Source: CAZAYP01 sp964489425 [NCBI: uncultured Verrucomicrobiota bacterium] (GTDB lineage Bacteria > Verrucomicrobiota > Kiritimatiellia > RZYC01). Taken from it: a stretch of DNA of 26,406 nucleotides. The notes beneath the pieces are model-generated. The model ran no database searches and was not told the origin of the DNA. It was given only the letters and a program-made list of their open reading frames with translations. The stretch covers positions 1 through 26,406 of the forward strand of contig CAZAYP010000071.1 of assembly GCA_964489425.1 (NCBI GenBank). Reading direction: 5' to 3'. Below, piece after piece: positions 9,401 to 15,827 of the stretch (position 1 is its first letter; every line of letters begins with the position of its first letter). The translations under genes were made by a program, and so were the position numbers.

Positions 9401-9527
9401 GGACCAGGGCCAGGACCGCCAGCGCCAGCCACACCCAGCGCTCCCACGGCGCCCAGGCGCGCACCGCGGCGCAGACGCGGCAATGCGCGGCCAGGCTGGC
9501 CAGCGGTTCCCGCCAGGCAAGGGTCAT
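6414..9527 (-). CDS. Agl23/TIGR03663-family membrane protein fused to an NHL beta-propeller
   Basis: The 1037-aa product has two parts. Residues 1 to about 560 are a polytopic GT-C-like membrane domain with roughly 11-12 hydrophobic segments and the family hallmark SHDEGLHAYYSW (54-65) followed by QHDPMMHGPLLFH (74-86). This is characteristic of the 'flippase activity-associated protein Agl23' family (TIGR03663), related to PMT/ArnT-type lipid-linked glycosyltransferases. A soluble stretch (560-745) follows, then about six NHL repeats (755-1030; for example VDPQGRIAIADSGNNRIVVL and LLVADTGNKRLLRF), a propeller probably outside the membrane. An in-frame start exists at 9554, but ATG 9527 is preferred: it follows GGAGG at 9538-9534 and overlaps the upstream stop as ATGA. 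It is the last gene of a three-gene operon. The fusion of the two domains is notable; substrate unknown. Confidence 0.85.
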   Translation of the reverse strand: MTLAWREPLASLAAHCRVCAAVRAWAPWERWVWLALAVLALVLRFYAVGERVMSHDEGLHAYYSWKYAAQGDYQHDPMMHGPLLFHMNALVYRVLGDSDTTARAVPALFGVGVVLAMALFRRWLGPAGALAAGCLALISPSLLFYSRYIRNDIYICLFMQLWVYGMFRYLEAPAPRWLGLITAATALSFACKEVSFMHVTMVVAFLGGLILWQWWRERKPLGDIPALDLAVLVGTCVLPFAVPFGHYVAGWNPLDSKTAAGQLHTYALAGGMAAAAALVAGAWWFMVRTWRTPGSPARPGFGWWAALFAVFWAIEIALYTSLGTNTRQGLATGFAGSLGYWLAQHEEQRGGQPWFYYIMLTLLYEFLPLVAAGAAAVHWGRGLRRRPPAGDAADPCRSPLAGLFLLFCFWWAVANFIAYSVAGEKMPWLLTHIALPLCLLAGSWLGPWLAGLDWAAAWRSRRVLLCAVVPLAFYLLVNWPAGAPLQGRTIPEVHNTMAWARVLAAAGLLVALGAWAWRRAAPRLRGRWVLAGFYLLLAGLTVRASLMATFRNFDLATEPLVYAHGSPEIRAALDIIRTVQKTLPDPRSVAVAYDDECSWPLVWYFRNTPNLFFVAPPPPDLNRAPVILVGPQLAAKVKKIAGAEYRSRTTPFMWWPVQGYQDLSWDRLKTLLKDPVQRADLWSIISRREYPGVDFNEWPMRRDFTILVRLPYALAWPDLVAAPAAEAAVEAWIPARTNIPATLALSGPYAGQPLKQPRDVAVDPQGRIAIADSGNNRIVVLDATGRLVHVVDAAASAADGFKEPWGVAWDASGRLYVADTWNGRIACFDEQGRFLKAWGEFAAADKVLGNPLLLFGPRGLAVTPAGDLLVADTGNKRLLRFTPDGACRDQAGGYGDKPGEMDEPTDVAIDPRDGSILVADMWNRRVQRLDADWKPLAEWPVPVWTATDSRFKPSVAVAADGTVLASDPENSRILAFDPTGKPLFYFDEAGPLYQYFNGPSGLAMDTARNRLLVADAFNNRVLIFPWGSEAAATGPTR

Positions 9528-10471
9528 GGCGCGCCTCCGGCCGGCTCGCGCCACGCAAACGCCACGCTGCCCAGCCCCAGCACCCCGGCGACATAGACCG
9601 CGGCATACGCCGCCGCGCAGGCCACGTACCCCCAGGGAATGGCGCCCGCGTCGCTCAGTAAGTCCGCGCCCCAGAAAAGAGTCCAGTCCGGAACCAGCGC
9701 CCGGAGTGCGGCCGGTGCATTCCAGGCGGGCAGCGCCAGGCCGAGCGCCAGCGCGGCCAGGCCGGTCAGGGCTGCCGCGAAACCGCCGCCCGCGGCGGTC
9801 GCGCCCAGGGCCAGCCCCATCATGATCACGGCTGCCAGCCCGGCCAGCAGCAAGGCCGGCGTCAAGGTCCAGGGAATGGACGCCACGCTGCCGGGCAGGG
9901 CGCCTGTTGCCGGCGCAACGAGCGCGAGTGCCAGCGCGGCCGGCAGGGCCACGGTCAGCGCCGTGCCGAACGCGGCGCGTCCGCGGCTGTGCGCCAGGGC
10001 CGCCACGGCCAGGGCGAGGAGCGGCGCGGCGAATGCCGCGCCCGGCATGTGCGGGGATGGCAGGTGTGCCGGGTCGGCCATGCGCAGGGCGGCCAGGGAC
10101 GCCAGCGCTCCGGCGGCCAGCGCCGGCACCAGCGCCGCGGCCAGGCCTGCGGCCTGGCCCAGGAACACCACCGTGCGGGTGGCAGGCTTGCTCAGCATGG
10201 CCAGGCGCGCGCCCAGCGGCGCACGCGACCCCAGCGCGGTGATCCCCGCCAATCCGCCCAGGGCCAGACCGCCGAGCAGGTAGGTCGCCAGGACACTGTC
10301 GCGCGCGGACCGCAGGCTGTCGCCCAGCTTGAAGGCGGTCAGGAAGGGAACGAGCAGGATCGCGGCGGTCAGGCCCAGCAACAGCAGGGCCGCCGCGGGT
10401 TGGCGAAGAAAATCACGGCCGGTTACTTGGGCCACGGCCAATCCCTGGCGCACATGGAGGCTCGGTCGCAT
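9524..10471 (-). CDS. ABC-2-type permease-like integral membrane protein
   Basis: A 315-aa, very Ala/Leu-rich protein with about 7-8 hydrophobic helices. The segment FKLGDSLRSARDS (47-59), a membrane helix, then ARLAMLSKPATRTVVFLGQ (88-106) follows the pattern of ABC-2 permeases, which have 'E..GT...LLS.P.sR..ivlGK' after the second helix. No ATP-binding subunit is present in the window, so transport activity would need a partner elsewhere; it could also be a non-transporting membrane partner of the Agl23-like protein. Its start ATG (10471-10469) directly follows the upstream TGA (10474-10472) with no gap, and its stop overlaps the next start, so the three genes are almost certainly co-transcribed and coupled. 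Family assignment is moderate because low-complexity hydrophobic sequence can mislead. Confidence 0.6.
   Translation of the reverse strand: MRPSLHVRQGLAVAQVTGRDFLRQPAAALLLLGLTAAILLVPFLTAFKLGDSLRSARDSVLATYLLGGLALGGLAGITALGSRAPLGARLAMLSKPATRTVVFLGQAAGLAAALVPALAAGALASLAALRMADPAHLPSPHMPGAAFAAPLLALAVAALAHSRGRAAFGTALTVALPAALALALVAPATGALPGSVASIPWTLTPALLLAGLAAVIMMGLALGATAAGGGFAAALTGLAALALGLALPAWNAPAALRALVPDWTLFWGADLLSDAGAIPWGYVACAAAYAAVYVAGVLGLGSVAFAWREPAGGAP
9534..9538 (-). promoter_or_regulatory. Shine-Dalgarno GGAGG deciding the Agl23-NHL start
   Basis: GGAGG on the minus strand lies 6 nt before ATG 9527. Together with the ATGA overlap with the preceding gene, it favours this start over the in-frame codon at 9554 and points to translational coupling. 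Confidence 0.75.
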
Positions 10472-11104
10472 TCAGTAGCGGGCTTCGAGCCCCCCGGTCT
10501 GTTCCATCCAGTCGGCCACCGCGTCAGCGGCCCGGGCCACGTTGTTGTCGCTCATGTCCAGCTCCAGCCAGGGCAGGGTCGAGGCCCCTGCGAGGCGGCG
10601 GAACTCCTCCTGCTCGCGGATGAACGGATCAAGGTCATTATACTGGTCCGGCTTTCCTGACACCTTGAGACGTTCCGCGCGGGCCGCGGCAAAGGTTTCC
10701 GGCCGGCGCACGCACAGCACGAGGCGAAATCCCACGGCCCTCAGGCGCTCCTCCAGCCAGCGAAAGTCGTATTCCCGTCCGCGTTGCAGACGCTGGAACA
10801 CCCGGGTGGACAGGTGAAACCGGTCCACGACCCAGGAATAGTAGCGCAGTTGCTCGAACAGGCGCATCCAGGTGCCGTAGGTTTCCATGGCCAGGGCTTC
10901 CTCATGGGGCTCGAAGTTGATCAGGCCGCGGCCCCAGGGATAATTGGTGAACGCGCACCATTCGCCGGAGACCAGCGGCGAGTGGTAGCGGTACTTGCGC
11001 GGGCCCACGAGGCGCGGGTGCTCGTTCAACGCGAACGCCAGCTCCGTCTTGAACGTCAGCCGCGTTCCTTCAATGATGATTTTGGGACAAAGCTTAAAAC
11101 CCAT
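10472..11104 (-). CDS. P-loop kinase-like protein (deoxynucleoside/thymidylate kinase fold) with altered Walker A
   Basis: A 210-aa protein. The N-terminus KIIIEGTRLTFKTELAFAL (8-26) sits where thymidylate/deoxynucleoside kinases have 'IIIEGxxGxGKSTL', but the Gly before the Lys is Phe (GTRLTFKT). Other family-like features are VVDRFHLSTRVF (92-103), equivalent to the DR...S motif, and LVLCVRRPETF (128-138), like the 'YL...pe' strand before the lid. Residues 139-170 (ARAERLKVSGKPDQYNDLD) resemble the LID and post-LID region. A phosphotransfer activity is possible, but the substrate cannot be told, and the Walker A change may weaken ATP binding. ATG 11104 has AAGGA about 8 nt upstream. It is the first gene of the operon with the ABC-2-like and Agl23-like genes, suggesting a shared role in an envelope or glycan process. 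Confidence 0.6.
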   Translation of the reverse strand: MGFKLCPKIIIEGTRLTFKTELAFALNEHPRLVGPRKYRYHSPLVSGEWCAFTNYPWGRGLINFEPHEEALAMETYGTWMRLFEQLRYYSWVVDRFHLSTRVFQRLQRGREYDFRWLEERLRAVGFRLVLCVRRPETFAAARAERLKVSGKPDQYNDLDPFIREQEEFRRLAGASTLPWLELDMSDNNVARAADAVADWMEQTGGLEARY

Positions 11105-11432
11105 GGCCTATCCTTGCCTTAATAATTTAGCCGGCAGTGTAGCCTACGGCCGGCCCATGGGCAAGGTAACGATGAACCGGGGGCGCGCTGGAGATCGGTT
11201 GTCCTAAAAAGAGCCGATGGAGTTGCGAATGCCCTCTTTCACGCCACGTGCACGTACGCGTAGCCGTCCGCGATCACGACAACGACAACGAGGACGACCC
11301 CGATACCGCCGCCCATTTAAATATTTGAAGGTCAGCGCCGATCGGACAGGTCGGCATCCATATCGGGTTGCCAGTTCCGCGCTTTAACCGCACGATTGTC
11401 CCGGCCTTCCGGGAACCGGCAGGCTCAGGCGT
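11105..11432. other. Intergenic region with short simple repeat and hairpin, no gene seen
   Basis: This 328-bp spacer separates the end of the secreted repeat protein gene from the start of the P-loop gene (both minus strand). It contains a triplet-type simple repeat, ACGACAACGACAACGAGGAC, at about 11277-11296. It also holds an AT-rich TTTAAATATTTGAAG patch near 11317-11331 and a small hairpin, TCCCGGccttCCGGGA (11399-11414), 19-34 nt beyond the stop at 11433. No open frame with family features was found. The promoter of the 11104-6414 operon should lie in its left part, but no convincing -35/-10 pair was recognised. Confidence 0.5.
11399..11414 (-). terminator. Possible hairpin terminator of the FGE-like secreted protein gene
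   Basis: TCCCGG and CCGGGA form a 6-bp stem with a 4-nt loop shortly downstream of the stop codon at 11433 on the minus strand. There is no T-run after it, so intrinsic termination is uncertain. Confidence 0.3.
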
Positions 11433-14400
11433 TCATGGCCCTGCCGCGCGAACTGGCCGGAACCCGATATAATGGGGGGCGGTGTCCGCGTACCAGTAGC
11501 CGCGACACGCTACCCGGCTGCAGAAGGCGTTGTGCGACCAAGCCCCGCCGCGATGTATCCGGAAAAAGCCAGTGGTCGGACCGCGCGGATCCGAACTTGT
11601 TGATGTGCCGTAATAATCACCGGCATACCAGTCCCAGCACCATTCCCACACGTTCCCCGCCATGTCGTACAGCCCATACCCATGGGGAGAAAAACTTCCC
11701 ACCGGACTGGTGTAGGGCTCGGCGCCATTGGTGTAAGCCGGATTATACCCCGGCGTAGGGCTTGTGTCATATACGTAATGATTGGTACCGTTTTCTTGTT
11801 CACACCAGATGTTGGCTCGGGCGTACTGGATCGTGTCCGAATAGGCCCACGGGAACCGGCGGTTCGCCACGCCGCCCCGGGCCGCGTATTCCCATTCCGC
11901 CTCGGTTGGTAATCGGTAACCGCTGGCCGTCCAGTTGACGCAGTTGTTGGCAAGATTGGTACGCCCGGTTTTGTAGATCGTAACTTGCGAGGCCGTCATA
12001 TAATAACATGGCGTCAAGCCCTCTTTCTGGCTCCGCGCGTTACACCATTTCACCACATCATACCAGTTCACCCTTTGCACCGGGTGGTTGGTGGCCTTGC
12101 CCTCCCCGCTGTTGTCAAAGCCGTATCCGTTGGTCAACGCCCAGCTATAAACCCCGTCCCATAGCGCCTTGGTCACTTCGTGCACGCCCATGTAAAACCC
12201 GCTCAACTGCACCGTATGCTGTGGCTTCTCCTCGGGATTACCTTCACTGCTCGGAAACACGTTGGTCGCGTTGCCCATCACGAAGCTGCCTGCGGGGATC
12301 AACACCATACCAGCGGGCGGCGTGGGGGTGGCCGTTGGCGTCGGCGTCGGGGTCGGCGTTCTGGTCGGGGTGGCGGTAGGAGTTGGCGTCGGGGTCGACG
12401 CACTGGTAGCGGTTGCTGTAGGCGTAGGCGTCGGGGTCAGCGTACTGGTAGCGGTTGCTGTAGGCGTAGGCGTAGGCGTAGGTGTGGGCGTTCTGGTTGG
12501 GGTGGCTGTAGGAGTTGGCGTTGGCGCCGGCGTTCCGCGTGGCAGGATGCTGATGCGGTAGAACCCCTTGGCGCTGGCATTCGTCGGGGCGGCGATGGAC
12601 ATGGGGCCGCCGCTGCCGAGGGTGGTGGCCGCGGTTCGCTGCCAGGCTCCGGTCAGTTTATCGGCATATTCAAGCGCATAGTAGGCCCCGTTGAATGAAG
12701 GCCACTGGACGTTCAGGTTGCTGGCCGCGTTGGAAATGGATTGCAGGTCAAATGGTTGAACCAGCGTGAAGCCCTGGTCAAGGCCGTACAGGGCGCAGTG
12801 TTGCTGGGCATCGCTGTCGACCAGGCCGCGGGTGTTGCCCACGTTGTCGGCCAGCGCAATCGAACAGACCGGCCAATACCCCAGCTCGCTGTTGGTCCAC
12901 ACGTTCAAGTAAGCCCCATAAACCGCGTCGGTCGCGGTGCCGGAAATCCGCGTCCATTCAGAGATGTCCACGTCAACAAATTCGTTGCTGGAGGGGCTGG
13001 CAAACCTGACGAAGCCGCTGGCCAGGCCGGACAAGTTGTCGGTCACGCGCGCGCTCACCCAGATCTGGCCTTCATCGTTGGTGACCAAGACCAGGGGCGT
13101 GGCCACGATGAGGGTCGCGATATTGGGTGGTGCCTCATCAGAGCTTGCGGAAGCCACTCCGATCAGCGAGGGGAGCCCTTGCGCCGCGAAATAATTCTTG
13201 GCGTCCTGCCCGCGCAGTTCGCGCCGGTTGCCCTGGTTGTCTTCCAGCTCAATTTCAGCTATGGCCCAAGTGCCGGAGGCGGCGTATTGCGGTATCGTGA
13301 GGGGCCGGCGGTAGGTGCCGTCGTAGCTATCGCCCGAATCGCGGTCCGGGCGGGCAAAGCTGACGGAAGCACTTTGATTACTGCGCGGCGACATAAAAGT
13401 CAGCCGGCCGTGGTCCACGCCGGAAGAGTCGTCGATCAGCCGCGTTCTGACTTCGATATCCTGCTGGGACCCGCCCACGTTGACGCTGGCGGGATCGAAG
13501 CTCACTTCATGGATTTGTGGGGCATTGGTGTCGGGTGCGTCTTCGAAGATGTAAATATTGTACGGGTAGTTGCGCGCGACACAGTAAGACCACGCGTCCC
13601 ACATGGTGAGCCGGCCGCCGCCCGTATCTTTAATATCAAGCAGTTCGAGGGTCCATATCCCCCTCGACGCACCCATGGGGGCGGCAACCTCAAGGTTGAC
13701 CGCGTAGACACCATCGCGGGCGTCGCCGGAGATGCGATTGGAGGGGTAAATGTATGTAAACAATGTATCAAAATCCGGAGGCATATCGATCGGCGATTCA
13801 AACTCGACGAAGGCGTTGGAAAAATCGCCGGCCACCGTTTCGATCCGCGCGGTGATGGAGATGTAGCAGGGCGTCTGCGAATTGGTGAGGCGTTGCGGCG
13901 TGAAGGAAAACGCCGTCATTTCCGGGGGCACGATCGACGTGGGGTTGCAGGTGACGGTGAGCTGGTACGCGTTCGGATGCGCATCGCTGTGGCAATAGGC
14001 ATAAGCCGCGGCGCCCGTGTACAGCACGCCGTTGCCGGCATTGTCCAGCAGGCGCACATAATCAACCGTCCAGATGCCCGGCTCGCTGCCCTGGGGCATC
14101 AGCAGGGTTGTTTGGCAGTACGCTCTATACGGAGTCCCGCTCACCATGGTGTCGGGCGCGAAGGTCACCATGAAGGATCGCGAAGTGGATGGCGCCGGCG
14201 CAGCCAAACGGTATTCCACGATGGAGAACCCGGATGGGGGCTGGCTGGTGCTGTAGGGGTAGTCCATGATGAGCGCCGTTGCGTCAAGGATCTGCGCGGA
14301 CTCGCCCACCTCGACCGTGTTGGTATTGAACTGCAGGAAAAACATGACGGGGTACATATCATCCTCCGTGGCGCCCGTCACCGTGAACTGCCGGGGAAAC

Positions 14401-14819
14401 CCGCGGTTGGTGCAGTAGTTGACGAGTTCCGCCCCTTCCCAGTTGGTCGCGTTATACTCGCTGTCCATGAGATACATCTGAATCAGCGACCAGGTGCCGG
14501 TCCTTGAACCCGACTCAACGGTCATGCCAGCCTGGTACGAACCATTCGTGACCGAGCCCGAGATGCGGTTGGTCGCTTCCATGGTGGCGGCCACGACCTC
14601 GTTGGTCTGCGGGCTGGCGAACAGAAACATGCCATATTCGAAGCCCGTGTCGTCCGTAATCACCGCCCCCACCGTGATGACTTGGGCATTCGAGGTGACA
14701 TTGACGGTCTTGGGCGTGAAGTCAAACTCCTTGACGTCCGGCGCAGCCGGCTCAGCCGCACAGACCGCCAAGGGCAGGATGATTACAGACAACAAAGCCG
14801 GCTGGCAGAACAGGTGCAT
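11433..14819 (-). CDS. Secreted five-repeat protein with Pro/Thr linker and C-terminal FGE-sulfatase (SUMF1-like) domain
   Basis: A 1128-aa protein with a signal peptide (1-22, ending AVCAAEP). Five related beta-rich units of about 120-150 aa follow (about 28-148, 150-298, 299-426, 433-555, 563-688). Each has a pattern like 'F.P..V......I.V...I.D..SG....F.SP.SN...RISG...DG.Y......GTW.....L.DN.GN'. Next come a 'YALEYADKLTGAWQ...FYRIS' module (712-756), a Thr/Pro linker (764-836) and an FGE/SUMF1-type domain (837-1128). That domain shows GMVLIPAGSFVMGN (837-850), HEVTKALWD, GYRLPTEAEWEYAARGG, YDMAGNVWEWCWDWY and IGFRPVR. True formylglycine-generating enzymes use two Cys near 'GGSY.C....C'; here RGGAWSHNAFC keeps only the second, so catalysis is doubtful and a binding role is more likely. 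ATG 14819 follows GAGGAGG at 14831-14825. Likely extracellular or surface protein. Confidence 0.88.
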   Translation of the reverse strand: MHLFCQPALLSVIILPLAVCAAEPAAPDVKEFDFTPKTVNVTSNAQVITVGAVITDDTGFEYGMFLFASPQTNEVVAATMEATNRISGSVTNGSYQAGMTVESGSRTGTWSLIQMYLMDSEYNATNWEGAELVNYCTNRGFPRQFTVTGATEDDMYPVMFFLQFNTNTVEVGESAQILDATALIMDYPYSTSQPPSGFSIVEYRLAAPAPSTSRSFMVTFAPDTMVSGTPYRAYCQTTLLMPQGSEPGIWTVDYVRLLDNAGNGVLYTGAAAYAYCHSDAHPNAYQLTVTCNPTSIVPPEMTAFSFTPQRLTNSQTPCYISITARIETVAGDFSNAFVEFESPIDMPPDFDTLFTYIYPSNRISGDARDGVYAVNLEVAAPMGASRGIWTLELLDIKDTGGGRLTMWDAWSYCVARNYPYNIYIFEDAPDTNAPQIHEVSFDPASVNVGGSQQDIEVRTRLIDDSSGVDHGRLTFMSPRSNQSASVSFARPDRDSGDSYDGTYRRPLTIPQYAASGTWAIAEIELEDNQGNRRELRGQDAKNYFAAQGLPSLIGVASASSDEAPPNIATLIVATPLVLVTNDEGQIWVSARVTDNLSGLASGFVRFASPSSNEFVDVDISEWTRISGTATDAVYGAYLNVWTNSELGYWPVCSIALADNVGNTRGLVDSDAQQHCALYGLDQGFTLVQPFDLQSISNAASNLNVQWPSFNGAYYALEYADKLTGAWQRTAATTLGSGGPMSIAAPTNASAKGFYRISILPRGTPAPTPTPTATPTRTPTPTPTPTPTATATSTLTPTPTPTATATSASTPTPTPTATPTRTPTPTPTPTATPTPPAGMVLIPAGSFVMGNATNVFPSSEGNPEEKPQHTVQLSGFYMGVHEVTKALWDGVYSWALTNGYGFDNSGEGKATNHPVQRVNWYDVVKWCNARSQKEGLTPCYYMTASQVTIYKTGRTNLANNCVNWTASGYRLPTEAEWEYAARGGVANRRFPWAYSDTIQYARANIWCEQENGTNHYVYDTSPTPGYNPAYTNGAEPYTSPVGSFSPHGYGLYDMAGNVWEWCWDWYAGDYYGTSTSSDPRGPTTGFFRIHRGGAWSHNAFCSRVACRGYWYADTAPHYIGFRPVRAAGP
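12320..12536 (-). repeat. Coding tandem repeat for a Thr/Pro linker
   Basis: A degenerate array of 6-nt units (GGCGTA/GGCGTC on the plus strand) encodes Thr-Pro pairs. It includes two longer near-identical copies (about 12406-12435 and 12442-12471, sharing CTGGTAGCGGTTGCTGTAGG). Such arrays change length easily by slippage, so linker length may vary between strains or be misassembled. Confidence 0.8.
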
Positions 14820-14981
14820 GATACCCTCCTCAATGTTGCTAATTACACTGCCCCCCGCCTAGCGGAACCGCAAGCAAAATAACACCCCCAAAAAATAACT
14901 TGCATCATCCGTGCGCCCGGCGCAACGTAAAGCGCGGATGGCATTGAGCCTGACAAGAGGGTGTCGGGCTGGATCCAAATC

Positions 14982-14988
14982 GAGGAGG
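14982..14988 (+). promoter_or_regulatory. Shine-Dalgarno GAGGAGG deciding the start at 14994
   Basis: GAGGAGG lies 5 nt before ATG 14994, whose product begins with a clean signal peptide (MKRGLYLAVAMVV). The earlier in-frame GTG at 14961 would put this motif inside the coding region, so it is rejected as the start. Confidence 0.8.
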
Positions 14989-14993
14989 CGGTC

Positions 14994-15824
14994 ATGAAGA
15001 GGGGGCTGTATCTTGCGGTGGCCATGGTCGTGTGCCTGGCCTTGCTGCCGGGCGCGGCGTGCGGGTATTTCGCCAAGCAAAACGCGTATCAGAAATCCTG
15101 GGGGTGGGACGTCGCTTCGGCCAATGCCGACGCCTACGCTGCTGCTTGGAACTCGGTGATGCCTAACGAGCAATCCCAGATGGATGTCGGCGCCAAGATG
15201 CGGGCGGGCGCCAATGCGCAAGTCCTGGGCCTGACCAAAGAGGTCTTCCACATCGAGGCGCTGGCGCAGATGTGTAAACTCTCGGGCAAGGAGCGGAACT
15301 ATCTTGCGGCCCAACTGCGGCTGGTTGGGAAAATTAACAAGTCGATCTTCAATTATTGCGCCGACGGATCAAGCCTGGAAGAAACCGTAGGTAGCGGATC
15401 CAAAGTTTTCTTTGAAAAATCAAAATGGGTGTGGTTGGGACCTGTTCCCATCAAGCTCACCGGGATCGTCAGCGGCGAATACGCCTATGATGTTTACGGC
15501 TTCTTTGGCCGGGCGGACAAGGTTGTGCATCTGAACGCAGATCCGCACGCGTGGGCCAGGGTGATGGGCGGCATTGGCTGGGACATGTGGGGCGCCGGCG
15601 CGCGCCTGGAGTGCCACATTCTGCTGTTGGATACCGGGCTGGACGGGAACATCCATATCGTCGGCAAATGGGATTTTTACAACGGCAAGGCGGTCCTGTA
15701 TTGCCGGCCCGTGGCAGCCGCCCTCAAGATTCATGCCTGGCTATGGTCCAAACATTGGCGGCATACCTTCGTCTCGTGGACATGCGATCCATGGGAACGC
15801 GACCTCGTTACGTTCTTCCAGTAG
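14994..15824 (+). CDS. Secreted protein of unknown family, first gene of a pair
   Basis: A 276-aa product with an N-terminal signal peptide (MKRGLYLAVAMVVCLALLPG), ending in GAACGY. Cys23 could be a lipidation site, but Gly at -3 is a poor lipobox, so type I cleavage is equally possible. The mature part has an alpha-rich region (40-125: NADAYAAAW, VGAKMRAGANAQVLGL, EALAQMCKLSGKERNYLAAQ). A beta-rich, aromatic half follows (140-276) with paired cysteines (C207, C237, C264). I do not recognise the family. Its stop (15822-15824) is three bases before the start of the next gene, so the two are an operon and probably act together in the envelope. It is transcribed divergently from the FGE-like protein; the 174 bp between them (14820-14993) must hold both promoters, but no clear boxes were identified. 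Confidence 0.75.
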   Translation: MKRGLYLAVAMVVCLALLPGAACGYFAKQNAYQKSWGWDVASANADAYAAAWNSVMPNEQSQMDVGAKMRAGANAQVLGLTKEVFHIEALAQMCKLSGKERNYLAAQLRLVGKINKSIFNYCADGSSLEETVGSGSKVFFEKSKWVWLGPVPIKLTGIVSGEYAYDVYGFFGRADKVVHLNADPHAWARVMGGIGWDMWGAGARLECHILLLDTGLDGNIHIVGKWDFYNGKAVLYCRPVAAALKIHAWLWSKHWRHTFVSWTCDPWERDLVTFFQ

Positions 15825-15827
15825 CCT

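Noticed and set aside
12320-12536. CRISPR-like or structural DNA repeat
   Set aside because: It is an in-frame coding repeat for Thr/Pro, with no spacer structure.
12741-14507. Plus-strand frame of 588 aa opposite the FGE-like protein
   Set aside because: Antisense to a protein with a signal peptide, repeats and FGE motifs; no Shine-Dalgarno or family features.
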